In this document: one piece after another, positions 1-4,682 of the stretch
Layout: the number at the start of each line of letters is the position of its first letter
Numbering within the stretch: the first letter of the stretch is position 1
NCBI GenBank assembly: GCA_031269405.1
Contig: JAISZE010000130.1
Span: forward strand, 1 to 5,958
Source of the DNA: Treponema sp.
GTDB taxonomy: Bacteria > Spirochaetota > Spirochaetia > Treponematales > Breznakiellaceae
Length of the DNA stretch: 5,958 bases
Direction of reading: 5' to 3'
The notes under the pieces: generated by a model
What the model was told of the DNA's origin: nothing
Seen by the model: the letters and a program-made list of their open reading frames with translations, nothing else
Database searches by the model: none
Program-made: the position numbers and the translations under genes

Positions 1-1
1 G

Positions 2-112
2 ATAGGCGGTATCATGTCGCTCGTTCAGGAGTGGCTTAAAAACGGCATGGATGTGCCGGCGCCGGAGCTGGCAAAGATACTCGCCAAACTCACACGGGAC
101 GCGCTGCGGTAG
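2..112 (+). CDS. C-terminal end of a TetR/AcrR-type transcriptional regulator (5' end outside window)
   Basis: The open frame entering from the left edge encodes 36 residues and ends at TAG 110-112. It contains GGIMSLVQEWLKNGM followed by a helix-like PAPELAKILAKL stretch. That pattern (Gly-Gly-x-hydrophobic, then an x-x-EWLKNGM helix, then a last helix of the PxELAxxL kind) is typical of the final helices of TetR-family regulators, where the C-terminal domain makes the dimer interface and ligand pocket. The DNA-binding domain is outside the window, so I cannot tell whether the gene is intact. A second, diverged copy of this end lies 267 bp downstream. The family call comes from this short tail only and is moderate in confidence. 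Confidence 0.5.
   Translation: MGGIMSLVQEWLKNGMDVPAPELAKILAKLTRDALR
24..112 (+). repeat. Direct repeat copy A (TetR C-terminal coding end)
   Basis: This 89-bp stretch aligns without gaps to 291-379, at an offset of exactly 267 bp. My hand count gives 12 differences. The first 26 bases (TTCAGGAGTGGCTTAAAAAC and on through GGCATG) are identical. Many of the differences are synonymous or conservative (K/R, D/E, L codons), so the copies diverged while at least one was coding. Confidence 0.85.
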
Positions 113-232
113 CGGGACTTTGGAGGAATGCGGCCAGGGGCCGGCGCTTTGGTCCTTCAGGGTGATGCCGTAAACACAAGCCGAAAAAGGCCGTCTCTCC
201 TTTAACCGCCCTGAGCTGGCGTTAAACCGTAA
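113..232. other. Spacer between the two TetR tails; no gene seen
   Basis: This 120-bp stretch lies between the stop of the first TetR tail and the in-frame stop (TAA 230-232) that bounds the second. I see no ORF, no convincing Shine-Dalgarno and start, and no strong terminator. Short GC palindromes such as GGCC-AGGG-GGCC near 131-141 are weak. It may be degenerate coding sequence of the second TetR copy, but I could not recover recognisable residues in any frame. Confidence 0.5.
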
Positions 233-379
233 AACGAAGAGGCGGACAAGTACGGTCTCACTTTCTGGGTAAGCGGAGCTCTTGTGCTTGTTCAGGAGTG
301 GCTTAAAAACGGCATGAATACGCCGGCGCCGGAGCTGGCAAGGATGCTCGCCAGGCTTACGCGGGAGGCGTTGAGGTAG
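233..379 (+). pseudogene. Second TetR-type C-terminal tail, truncated remnant
   Basis: The frame after an in-frame TAA at 230-232 encodes 48 residues and stops at TAG 377-379. It reads EADKYGLTFWVSGALVLVQE, then WLKNGMNTPAPELARMLARL, then TREALR. This repeats the tail ending at 112 and extends it about 11 residues upstream into a KYGLTFWVSGAL helix, as expected in the C-terminal domain of TetR regulators. There is no start codon or helix-turn-helix region, and the frame is closed upstream, so it cannot encode a functional regulator. It is best read as the remnant of a tandem-duplicated or recombined paralogue. A very short peptide gene is conceivable but nothing supports it. Confidence 0.6.
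291..379 (+). repeat. Direct repeat copy B (TetR C-terminal coding end)
   Basis: This is the partner of 24-112. Weaker similarity continues leftward for about 20 bases (GGxGGTATCATG-like in copy A against GCGGAGCTCTTG in copy B). The duplicated unit therefore probably extends beyond the left window edge in copy A. Confidence 0.85.
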
Positions 380-408
380 GATTAGGGTGCCAGGTAGTGA
401 AAAACCTT

Positions 409-437
409 GCTAATTCCTTATAGGGTAAAGAATTAGC
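409..437. other. AT-rich stem-loop, 12-bp stem with one mismatch
   Basis: GCTAATTCCTTA (409-420) pairs with TAAAGAATTAGC (426-437) around the 5-nt loop TAGGG, with one C/A mismatch. On the minus strand the hairpin is followed by AAGGTTTTT (T-run at 404-400), so it could be a weak second terminator behind the tRNA unit. The low GC of the stem argues against an efficient terminator. It lies next to the stray tRNA-end copy at 443-460 and could be part of a mobile-element end instead. Confidence 0.5.
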
Positions 438-442
438 TTGTT

Positions 443-460
443 TCCCCCGCGCGGGTTCGA
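443..460 (-). repeat. Stray copy of tRNA-Asn 3' end (att-like direct repeat)
   Basis: The plus-strand 18-mer TCCCCCGCGCGGGTTCGA occurs here and again at 577-594 inside the tRNA gene, in the same orientation, 134 bp apart. On the minus strand it is the end of the T loop, the 3' strand of the T stem and the 3' strand of the acceptor stem, stopping just before the discriminator base. The flanking T-stem 5' strand here (CGGAA) no longer pairs, so this is not a second intact tRNA. A duplicated tRNA 3' end is the usual footprint of tyrosine-recombinase integration, but there is no integrase in the window. Confidence 0.6.
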
Positions 461-475
461 CTTCCGGGCGCTGAC

Positions 476-497
476 GGCGGCGTCCATGCCGCCTTTT
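476..497 (+). terminator. Possible weak intrinsic terminator (plus strand)
   Basis: GGCGGC (476-481) pairs with GCCGCC (488-493) around GTCCAT and is followed directly by TTTT. The stem is short but all G-C. It lies about 100 bp after the TetR tail stop and could end transcripts coming from the left. The T-run is only four bases, so confidence is low. Confidence 0.3.
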
Positions 498-537
498 CCT
501 CCCGTTGGCCGACGCACCCTCCGGTCCGAACCTGGGG

Positions 538-572
538 AGAAAAAATAAAGCCCGCCTCGAAAGGCGGGCTTT
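538..572 (-). terminator. Intrinsic terminator of the tRNA-Asn unit
   Basis: Reading the minus strand, AAAGCCCGCC pairs perfectly over 10 bp with GGCGGGCTTT around a 6-nt loop, then comes ATTTTTT. The stem begins 3 nt after the last tRNA base. This is a textbook Rho-independent terminator, and it shows that the tRNA is a single-gene transcription unit. Confidence 0.9.
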
Positions 573-575
573 AAG

Positions 576-648
576 CTCCCCCGCGCGGGTTCGAACCACG
601 GACCCAGTGGTTAACAGCCACTTGCTCTGCCAGCTGAGCTACAGGGGA
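576..648 (-). tRNA. tRNA-Asn (anticodon GTT)
   Basis: The 73-nt cloverleaf was folded by hand on the minus strand. The acceptor TCCCCTG pairs with CGGGGGA (one G-U). The D arm is GCTC/GAGC with loop AGCTGGCA. The anticodon stem AGTGG/CCACT is perfect around loop CTGTTAA, placing anticodon GTT at plus positions 615-613. The variable loop is GGGTC, and the T stem CGTGG/CCGCG carries one G-U around TTCGAAC. The discriminator is G, as expected for Asn. CCA is not encoded: the base after the discriminator is C, leading straight into the terminator. The tRNA reads asparagine codons AAC and AAU. A consensus promoter and a terminator frame it closely. An 18-bp duplicate of its 3' end lies 134 bp away. 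Confidence 0.95.
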
Positions 649-659
649 ATATACTCCTT

Positions 660-688
660 ACTATACCTGACCGTATTTTTTTTGTCAA
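660..688 (-). promoter_or_regulatory. Sigma-70 type promoter for tRNA-Asn
   Basis: On the minus strand, TTGACA (688-683) is a perfect -35 box and TATAGT (665-660) is a near-perfect -10 box, with a 17-bp spacer that begins with an A-tract. The predicted start, about 7 nt beyond the -10, falls around 653, a few bases before the mature tRNA 5' end at 648. No GC-rich stringent discriminator is obvious; the bases after the -10 are AAGGAGTATA. Confidence 0.88.
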
Positions 689-703
689 GTACAATACGTA
701 TAT

Positions 704-1098
704 TTACCGCAGATTTTCAAAATAATTGTCAAAGCAGCCGAAGCCCTTAAAACCGCTGATGTTCGGCATAGTGGCGGCTATTGTTACCCTGGCGGCCTTT
801 CCGCCGGGGTTCCTCACCTTGTAGCGGAAGAGGATAGCCGGTATCCCCGAATCGTCCGCGATCAGGGGGATAAAGGGAATAAAGGCCTTGAGGGATACCT
901 CCAGGGGGAAACTTTCGTCTTCAAACGAGGCCGATCCCAGGGGATAGGCCGTTTCCAGGCGGCTTTTGGCGAAATGGGGAAGCCCCGCAGCCCGGTTCGG
1001 GTGGTAACCCCTGCCCTGGTTGAAATCCGGGTTTATCCGGGCCTCCAGGACCCTGGCGTCCACCCCCTGCTCCGTCTCGCAGCGGATTCGGTTTTTAT
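704..1098 (-). pseudogene. Truncated remnant of a second GH116 glycosidase (N-terminal domain only)
   Basis: The minus-strand frame ending at TAA 704-706 contains VDARVLEA, then LPHF, then FEDESFPLEVSLKAFIPFIP, then DDSGIPA. These align in order with IDARVLNA, TPHF, IDESFCGKVSLKAFNPFIP and KDSGLPA at about residues 65-150 of the intact GH116 enzyme encoded downstream. Homology continues to MPNISGFKGFG and then stops, so the rest of the beta-sandwich and the whole catalytic (alpha/alpha)6 barrel are missing. The first 55 or so residues are also missing. IKTE at 1098-1087 matches IKAE of the intact gene but is in another frame, which suggests a frameshift near 1080. Identity with the intact copy is only moderate, so this is a remnant of a distinct paralogue and not a recent duplication. 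The 3' break lies next to the tRNA promoter and the 5' break next to a palindromic repeat. It cannot encode an active enzyme. Confidence 0.82.
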
Positions 1099-1106
1099 TC
1101 GCAGGC

Positions 1107-1200
1107 GGGTCCAATACCCAAGAGCCCGCCTTTCGGCGGGGGAGCCTTGGGGCGGTTTTGATACTGACCTTTGTTGTAAAAACATGGGTATTGGATCCCG
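1107..1200. repeat. Palindromic repeat module 1 (nested inverted repeats)
   Basis: The outer arms CGGGTCCAATACCCA (1106-1120) and TGGGTATTGGATCCCG (1185-1200) are inverted repeats that differ by one inserted base. They enclose about 64 bp that contains a perfect hairpin CCCGCC-TTTC-GGCGGG (1125-1140). Fourteen bases of the module (ACCCAAGAGCCCGC, 1116-1129) recur in inverted orientation at 1326-1339. The size, nested palindromes and mixed orientation resemble REP/BIME-type or miniature non-autonomous elements. There is no transposase and I cannot see a target-site duplication. Confidence 0.65.
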
Positions 1201-1212
1201 CATACAATCCAT

Positions 1213-1229
1213 CAGCCCTTTCAGGGCTG
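1213..1229. repeat. Short perfect hairpin in the repeat cluster
   Basis: CAGCCCT (1213-1219) pairs with AGGGCTG (1223-1229) around TTC. It lies between palindromic modules 1 and 2, with no U-tract on either strand, so a terminator role is unlikely. Confidence 0.6.
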
Positions 1230-1250
1230 GCAATGAGCAGTAGGATTTAT

Positions 1251-1270
1251 GTGCCGCTCTTCAGCGGCAC
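1251..1270. repeat. Perfect 8-bp hairpin in the repeat cluster
   Basis: GTGCCGCT (1251-1258) pairs with AGCGGCAC (1263-1270) around the tetraloop CTTC. Neither strand has a T-run after it. TACAAT (1203-1208) and ATTGTA (1274-1279) form an additional outer inverted repeat around this hairpin and the preceding one. Together they could fold as a multi-branched RNA or DNA structure. Confidence 0.6.
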
Positions 1271-1287
1271 CACATTGTACCTATCAG

Positions 1288-1344
1288 AACCAACCATACC
1301 CCGTCCGCTCTGCCTCCCCCGCGGAGCGGGCTCTTGGGTTGGTT
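1288..1344. repeat. Palindromic repeat module 2, inverted relative to module 1
   Basis: The outer arms AACCAACC (1288-1295) and GGTTGGTT (1337-1344) pair, as do the inner arms CCGCTC (1305-1310) and GAGCGG (1324-1329). GCGGGCTCTTGGGT (1326-1339) is the exact reverse complement of 1116-1129 in module 1, and CTCCCCCGC is shared as well. The outer arms differ in sequence from module 1 yet still pair, which suggests that the paired structure is what is conserved. Confidence 0.6.
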
Positions 1345-1351
1345 GATTACC

Positions 1352-1518
1352 CTGACCGGCGTTTTGTACCTGAACAAAAAATGGCTTGAATCCGCCGGCG
1401 TCAACACGGTAAAATCGACAGCGAATGGAACTCTTATGTAAGCGAACTGGAGAAAATGGGATACGCCAAATACGTTGAGATCTACCAGAAGGCGTACAAT
1501 ACGTCTATGGGCTGTTAG
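1352..1518 (+). pseudogene. C-terminal remnant of an ABC-transporter sugar-binding protein (LplA/COG1653 type)
   Basis: The last 37 codons before TAG 1516-1518 read GKIDSEWNSYVSELEKMGYA followed by KYVEIYQKAYN. This matches the usual tail of Gram-positive and spirochaete sugar-binding lipoproteins of the LplA type (IDAEWDxYVxxLEKMGLxxYLEIYQxAYDR). Just upstream, LNKKWLESAGVNT is in another frame (tgg at 1382), so there is a frameshift around 1398-1410. No earlier part of the protein is present, because palindromic repeats directly precede it. In a functional gene the product would be exported, lipid-anchored and would deliver sugar to an ABC permease. The remnant ends 28 bp before the GH116 start, as in a sugar-uptake/hydrolase operon. 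The family call rests on about 35 residues. Confidence 0.68.
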
Positions 1519-1532
1519 CAGCCTGTTAAAAA

Positions 1533-1537
1533 AGGAG
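1533..1537 (+). promoter_or_regulatory. Shine-Dalgarno sequence setting the GH116 start
   Basis: AGGAG, within AAAAAAGGAGAAA, lies 9 nt before ATG 1547. An in-frame ATG at 1475 would add 24 basic residues, lacks a Shine-Dalgarno and lies inside the binding-protein remnant, so 1547 is the better start. Confidence 0.85.
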
Positions 1538-1546
1538 AAACGATCT

Positions 1547-4135
1547 ATGCACACTTTTACTTACTCCGGCGCCAGGCGCAACGTGATTTCCTTCCCGCTC
1601 GGCGGCATTGGTACAGGCTCCCTCGGCCTCTCGGGGACGGGCAGGCTTATCGACTGGGAAATCTTCAACAGGCCGGCAAAGGGGAGCCTCAACGGATTTT
1701 CCCATTTCGCCATCAAGGCTGAGGACGGGAACGGCGTCATCGACGCCAGGGTGTTGAACGCCGATCTTCAGCCGCCGTATACAGGCAATGTTCAACTTGA
1801 CGGGAACCATCACGGTTTTGGATACGGCCCGGAACGTTATCTCCTGACCGGCACGCCGCACTTTAAGGATTGCGTTTTTACCGGGACCTATCCTTTCGCG
1901 AAAATTGATTTTATTGATGAGAGTTTTTGCGGCAAAGTGAGCCTCAAAGCCTTCAACCCTTTTATCCCCCTGAACGACAAGGATTCAGGACTGCCTGCGG
2001 CGTTTTTCGAGATCGAAGTGGAAAATACGGATGCCAGGGCCTTAACGTACACGATCTGTCTTTCCATCGCAAACCCCTACAAGGAAGGCGGCAAACTCAA
2101 CAAATTCTCAAGTCAGAATAACATATCCCAGATTCGACTGAGCCAGATTGATATGGAAAGCGCTGACATACGGTACGGGGATATGACTTTTGCGGTTATG
2201 GGCGAAAAAGATCTGAGTTATCAGGAATACTGGTACCGCGGCGCGTGGTTCGATACTATTAGCGTGTTCTGGCGGGACTTCACGTCTTTTGGGGCGCTGA
2301 AAAACCGCGCGTATCCTGCCGATCCGAAAGCCCCGGCTGCAGAAGATGCCGCGTCTCTCGCAGTGAAGGTAAAAGCCGCGCCGGGGGAAACGCGGAAGGT
2401 GCGTTTCATTCTGGCTTGGAACCAGCCGAATAACTACAACGACTGGAACGAGCATGAAGGGACAAAAAAGCCTGACGGGAGTTTCGTCACCTGGAAGAAT
2501 TACTACGCGGCCCTGTGGAACGATTCATCTGAAAGCGCCCGGTACGGCCTTGAAAACTGGGACCGTCTTGAAAGCGAGAGCCGTCTTTTTGCGGACGCGC
2601 TTTTCTCGTCCAGCCTGCCCGAAAAAGCCCTGGACGCCGTAACCGCGAACATCTCGATCCTCAAAAGCCCCACGGTCTGGCGTCTTGAGGACGGTACATT
2701 CTATGGATGGGAAGGGGCTATGGCCGACAGGGGAAGCTGTGAAGGCTCCTGTACCCATGTGTGGAATTACGCCTATGCCCTGCCGTTTCTTTTTCCGGCG
2801 CTTGAACGGAGCATCCGCGAGGCGGATTTTAAATACAACCAGCGGCCCGACGGCGGTATGGCTTTCCGTATACAGCTCCCCCTGGGATCGGGCCGTTCCT
2901 CCTTCCGCCCCTGCATGGACGGCCAGATGGGCGGGGTCGTCAAAACCTACCGTGAATGGAAGATCTCAGGCGACACGGACTGGCTGAGGAAGCTCTGGCC
3001 CGCAGTCAAACGTTCCCTGGAGTTTGCCTGGTCATCAGAAAACAAGGACCGTTGGGATCCGGACAAGAGCGGCGTCATTACCGGAAGGCAGCACCACACG
3101 CTGGATATGGAACTTTTCGGCCCGAATTCCTGGCTTGAAGGCTTCTACCTCGCGGCCCTGAAAGCGGCGTCCGAAATGGCCGGGGCCTTGGGCGACGGCG
3201 ACGCGGAGATGTTCCGTTCTCTCTTTGAAAAGGGAAAAGCCTGGTCGGATAAAAATCTTTTCAACGGCGAATACTTTATCCAGAAAATTGATTTAAAAGA
3301 CAGAAAGTTTATTGAACAATTTGACGACTCCGCTCCTGGAGCGAATTCCTATATCGGGATGTATTGGGACGGCGAGCAGGGTGAAGTCAAATATCAGATC
3401 GGTTCCGGCTGCGCCGTCGATCAGGTTTTAGCCCAGTGGCACGCGGACCTCACGGGCCTGGGCGACATTTTCGACGCCGCCCTGATCCGGAAGGCGCTGG
3501 CCTCCGTTTACAGGTACAACTACAAACCGAGCCTGCGCTTTCACTTTAACCCCTGTCGTATCTACGGGCTTAACGACGAGGCCGGAACGGTTATCTGTGC
3601 GTGGCCGGAAGGCGTGGAAAAACAGGCGATCCCCGTGCCCTATGCGGAGGAGTGCATGCACGGTTTTGAGTACCAGGCCGCGGCGCACATGATCATCCGG
3701 GGTCTTGAGAAGGAAGGTCTCGATATTGTAACAGGCGTCCGCAACCGCTACAACGGGGAGAACCGGAACCCCTGGAACGAAATGGAATGCGGCAGCAATT
3801 ATGCCAGGAGCATGGCCTCCTACGCGCTGCTGCTTGCCTATTCGGGCTTTTCCTTCGACATGACTAAACTGGAGATAGGATTTGCCCCTCTCAGGGAAGG
3901 GAAGTATTTCTGGTCCCTGGATAAGGCGTGGGGCGTTTTTGAACAGACAGGCAAAACAGGCATCCTGAGCGTACTCTACGGGACGCAGTCCCTAAAGCGC
4001 ATCAGCCTGGGGTGGGCCGGTATCAGGAATATCAGCCTTGGGGAGGAAAAACTAAGTTTCAAGGCTGAAGGGAAGACTCTGGTCCTTGACGATCCTGTTG
4101 AGCTGAACGAAGGGCAGGTTCTGGTAGTATCGTAA
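1547..4135 (+). CDS. GH116-family glycoside hydrolase (GBA2-like, bacterial/archaeal subgroup)
   Basis: This encodes an 862-aa protein with no signal peptide, so it is probably a cytoplasmic exo-glycosidase acting on imported oligosaccharides or glycosides. Residues 1 to about 300 form the GH116 N-terminal beta-sandwich domain, with the family signature FPLGGIGTG at 16-24 and WEIFNRP at 37-43. From about 330 to the end is the (alpha/alpha)6 catalytic domain (formerly DUF608). Candidate catalytic residues are E389 in YGWEG, the best match to the nucleophile in the YLEG motif of human GBA2, and D520 in HHTLDMELFGPN, matching the acid/base. E399 (GSCEGS) is a second nearby glutamate. THVWNY (403-408) and WNEMECGSNYARSM (743-756) are typical of the prokaryotic subgroup. 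GH116 enzymes are retaining beta-glucosidases, beta-xylosidases, N-acetylglucosaminidases or glucosylceramidases. A beta-glucoside or xyloside substrate is likely here, but the sequence does not decide. It follows a sugar-binding-protein remnant by 28 bp. No promoter or terminator of its own was seen. Confidence 0.93.
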   Translation: MHTFTYSGARRNVISFPLGGIGTGSLGLSGTGRLIDWEIFNRPAKGSLNGFSHFAIKAEDGNGVIDARVLNADLQPPYTGNVQLDGNHHGFGYGPERYLLTGTPHFKDCVFTGTYPFAKIDFIDESFCGKVSLKAFNPFIPLNDKDSGLPAAFFEIEVENTDARALTYTICLSIANPYKEGGKLNKFSSQNNISQIRLSQIDMESADIRYGDMTFAVMGEKDLSYQEYWYRGAWFDTISVFWRDFTSFGALKNRAYPADPKAPAAEDAASLAVKVKAAPGETRKVRFILAWNQPNNYNDWNEHEGTKKPDGSFVTWKNYYAALWNDSSESARYGLENWDRLESESRLFADALFSSSLPEKALDAVTANISILKSPTVWRLEDGTFYGWEGAMADRGSCEGSCTHVWNYAYALPFLFPALERSIREADFKYNQRPDGGMAFRIQLPLGSGRSSFRPCMDGQMGGVVKTYREWKISGDTDWLRKLWPAVKRSLEFAWSSENKDRWDPDKSGVITGRQHHTLDMELFGPNSWLEGFYLAALKAASEMAGALGDGDAEMFRSLFEKGKAWSDKNLFNGEYFIQKIDLKDRKFIEQFDDSAPGANSYIGMYWDGEQGEVKYQIGSGCAVDQVLAQWHADLTGLGDIFDAALIRKALASVYRYNYKPSLRFHFNPCRIYGLNDEAGTVICAWPEGVEKQAIPVPYAEECMHGFEYQAAAHMIIRGLEKEGLDIVTGVRNRYNGENRNPWNEMECGSNYARSMASYALLLAYSGFSFDMTKLEIGFAPLREGKYFWSLDKAWGVFEQTGKTGILSVLYGTQSLKRISLGWAGIRNISLGEEKLSFKAEGKTLVLDDPVELNEGQVLVVS

Positions 4136-4156
4136 TATCCCGGGCTGCAACCGCGT

Positions 4157-4582
4157 TTATTGTTCCTTTTTGACCGTACTGCAGGCGTTGCAGAGCATCT
4201 CGGCAATAGCGATTCCCAGATCGTCCCTGACGCAAATACGGTAGACCGACATGGTTCTGCCTTTGGAAAGACAGGCCGATTCGGCGATAAGGCGCTTGCC
4301 CCTGGTGCTCTTGAGATAGGAGATGCTGCATGACTGTCCTACAGTGATACCCTTGTCGGCGCCCAGGGCCAGGTCCAGGTTGGAGTGGACCGCAAAGGCC
4401 AAATCAGCCAGGGTGAAGATGGCGCCGCCCTGAACCGCGCCTCCGGCGTTCCGGTGCATGTCTGTAATCTCCATGCCGCACTCAACCCGGTCCTCCCGAA
4501 CCGTGTCGATGCTTATGCCCGCAGCAGCGGCATAGCGGTCGCCTGAAAAGAAGGCGCGGATCGTATCTATGTTAATTTCCAT
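4157..4582 (-). CDS. PaaI-type hotdog-fold acyl-CoA thioesterase
   Basis: This encodes 141 aa, the normal length for a single hotdog domain of the PaaI/YdiI-like (COG2050, 4HBT) group, predicted cytoplasmic. HRNAGGAVQGGAIFTLADLA at residues 43-62 is the family signature: the helix and loop that hold the thioester, with D60 the candidate catalytic carboxylate and QGG at 51-53 lining the site. ISYLKSTRGKRLIAES at 87-102 gives the following strands. Such enzymes hydrolyse acyl-CoA thioesters, often aromatic or hydroxyaromatic, but the substrate cannot be read from sequence. The gene converges on the GH116 gene (21-bp gap) and diverges from the lipoprotein gene. No clear Shine-Dalgarno precedes ATG 4582. 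The start is still favoured because MxxxxIRxFFxxDRYAAxxGI is a typical N-terminus for the family. Cys residues at 35, 85, 104, 117, 131 and 134 are rather many, with no obvious metal motif. Confidence 0.88.
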   Translation of the reverse strand: MEINIDTIRAFFSGDRYAAAAGISIDTVREDRVECGMEITDMHRNAGGAVQGGAIFTLADLAFAVHSNLDLALGADKGITVGQSCSISYLKSTRGKRLIAESACLSKGRTMSVYRICVRDDLGIAIAEMLCNACSTVKKEQ

Positions 4583-4682
4583 AATAAGCAGTTATATCAT
4601 GTAATTAACCCATAGGGTAGGGGAGCGGTCCTCCGGCGCGGCGCTTGTACAGGGTTTCGCTGGAAATGCCGATTATACATAT
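4583..4682. promoter_or_regulatory. Divergent intergenic region (thioesterase / lipoprotein)
   Basis: This 100-bp gap must hold both promoters. On the minus strand TATAAC (4596-4591) is a possible -10 for the thioesterase, with no good -35. On the plus strand TATACA (4674-4679) looks like a -10 but sits only 3 nt before ATG 4683, and TTGTAC (4645-4650) is 23 bp from it, too far for a normal pair. The functional elements remain unclear. Confidence 0.35.

Noticed and set aside
444..537. A second tRNA gene on the minus strand ending in the stray 3'-end copy
   Set aside because: The T stem does not pair (CGGAA against CCGCG), and no D arm, anticodon arm or acceptor 5' strand could be found upstream.
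357..750. Open frames across the tRNA and its flanks on both strands (80 and 81 codons)
   Set aside because: They translate the tRNA, its terminator and repeats, lack ribosome-binding sites and resemble no protein family.
547..1140. Relation between the tRNA terminator stem (GCCCGCC...GGCGGGC) and the hairpin at 1125-1140
   Set aside because: Both are short GC stems with similar letters but different loops and flanks, and a common origin cannot be supported.
1200..1345. IS200/IS605 end or IscB/TnpB-type guide RNA
   Set aside because: The hairpin cluster suggests it, but no tnpA, tnpB or iscB sequence is in the window and I could not match a known RNA consensus, so it is left as an unclassified repeat.
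1343..1370. Promoter TTGATT...TGTACC upstream of GH116
   Set aside because: The -10 match is poor and the -35 overlaps the repeat arm, so it is no better than chance.
1475..1546. N-terminal extension of the GH116 reading frame from ATG 1475
   Set aside because: It overlaps the binding-protein tail, is rich in Arg/Lys, has no Shine-Dalgarno and is not part of the GH116 domain. ATG 1547 has AGGAG at 9 nt.
1033..1554. Open frames over the palindromic repeat cluster
   Set aside because: They arise from GC-rich hairpins on both strands at once, with no start signals and no family resemblance. Only the binding-protein tail is recognisable.
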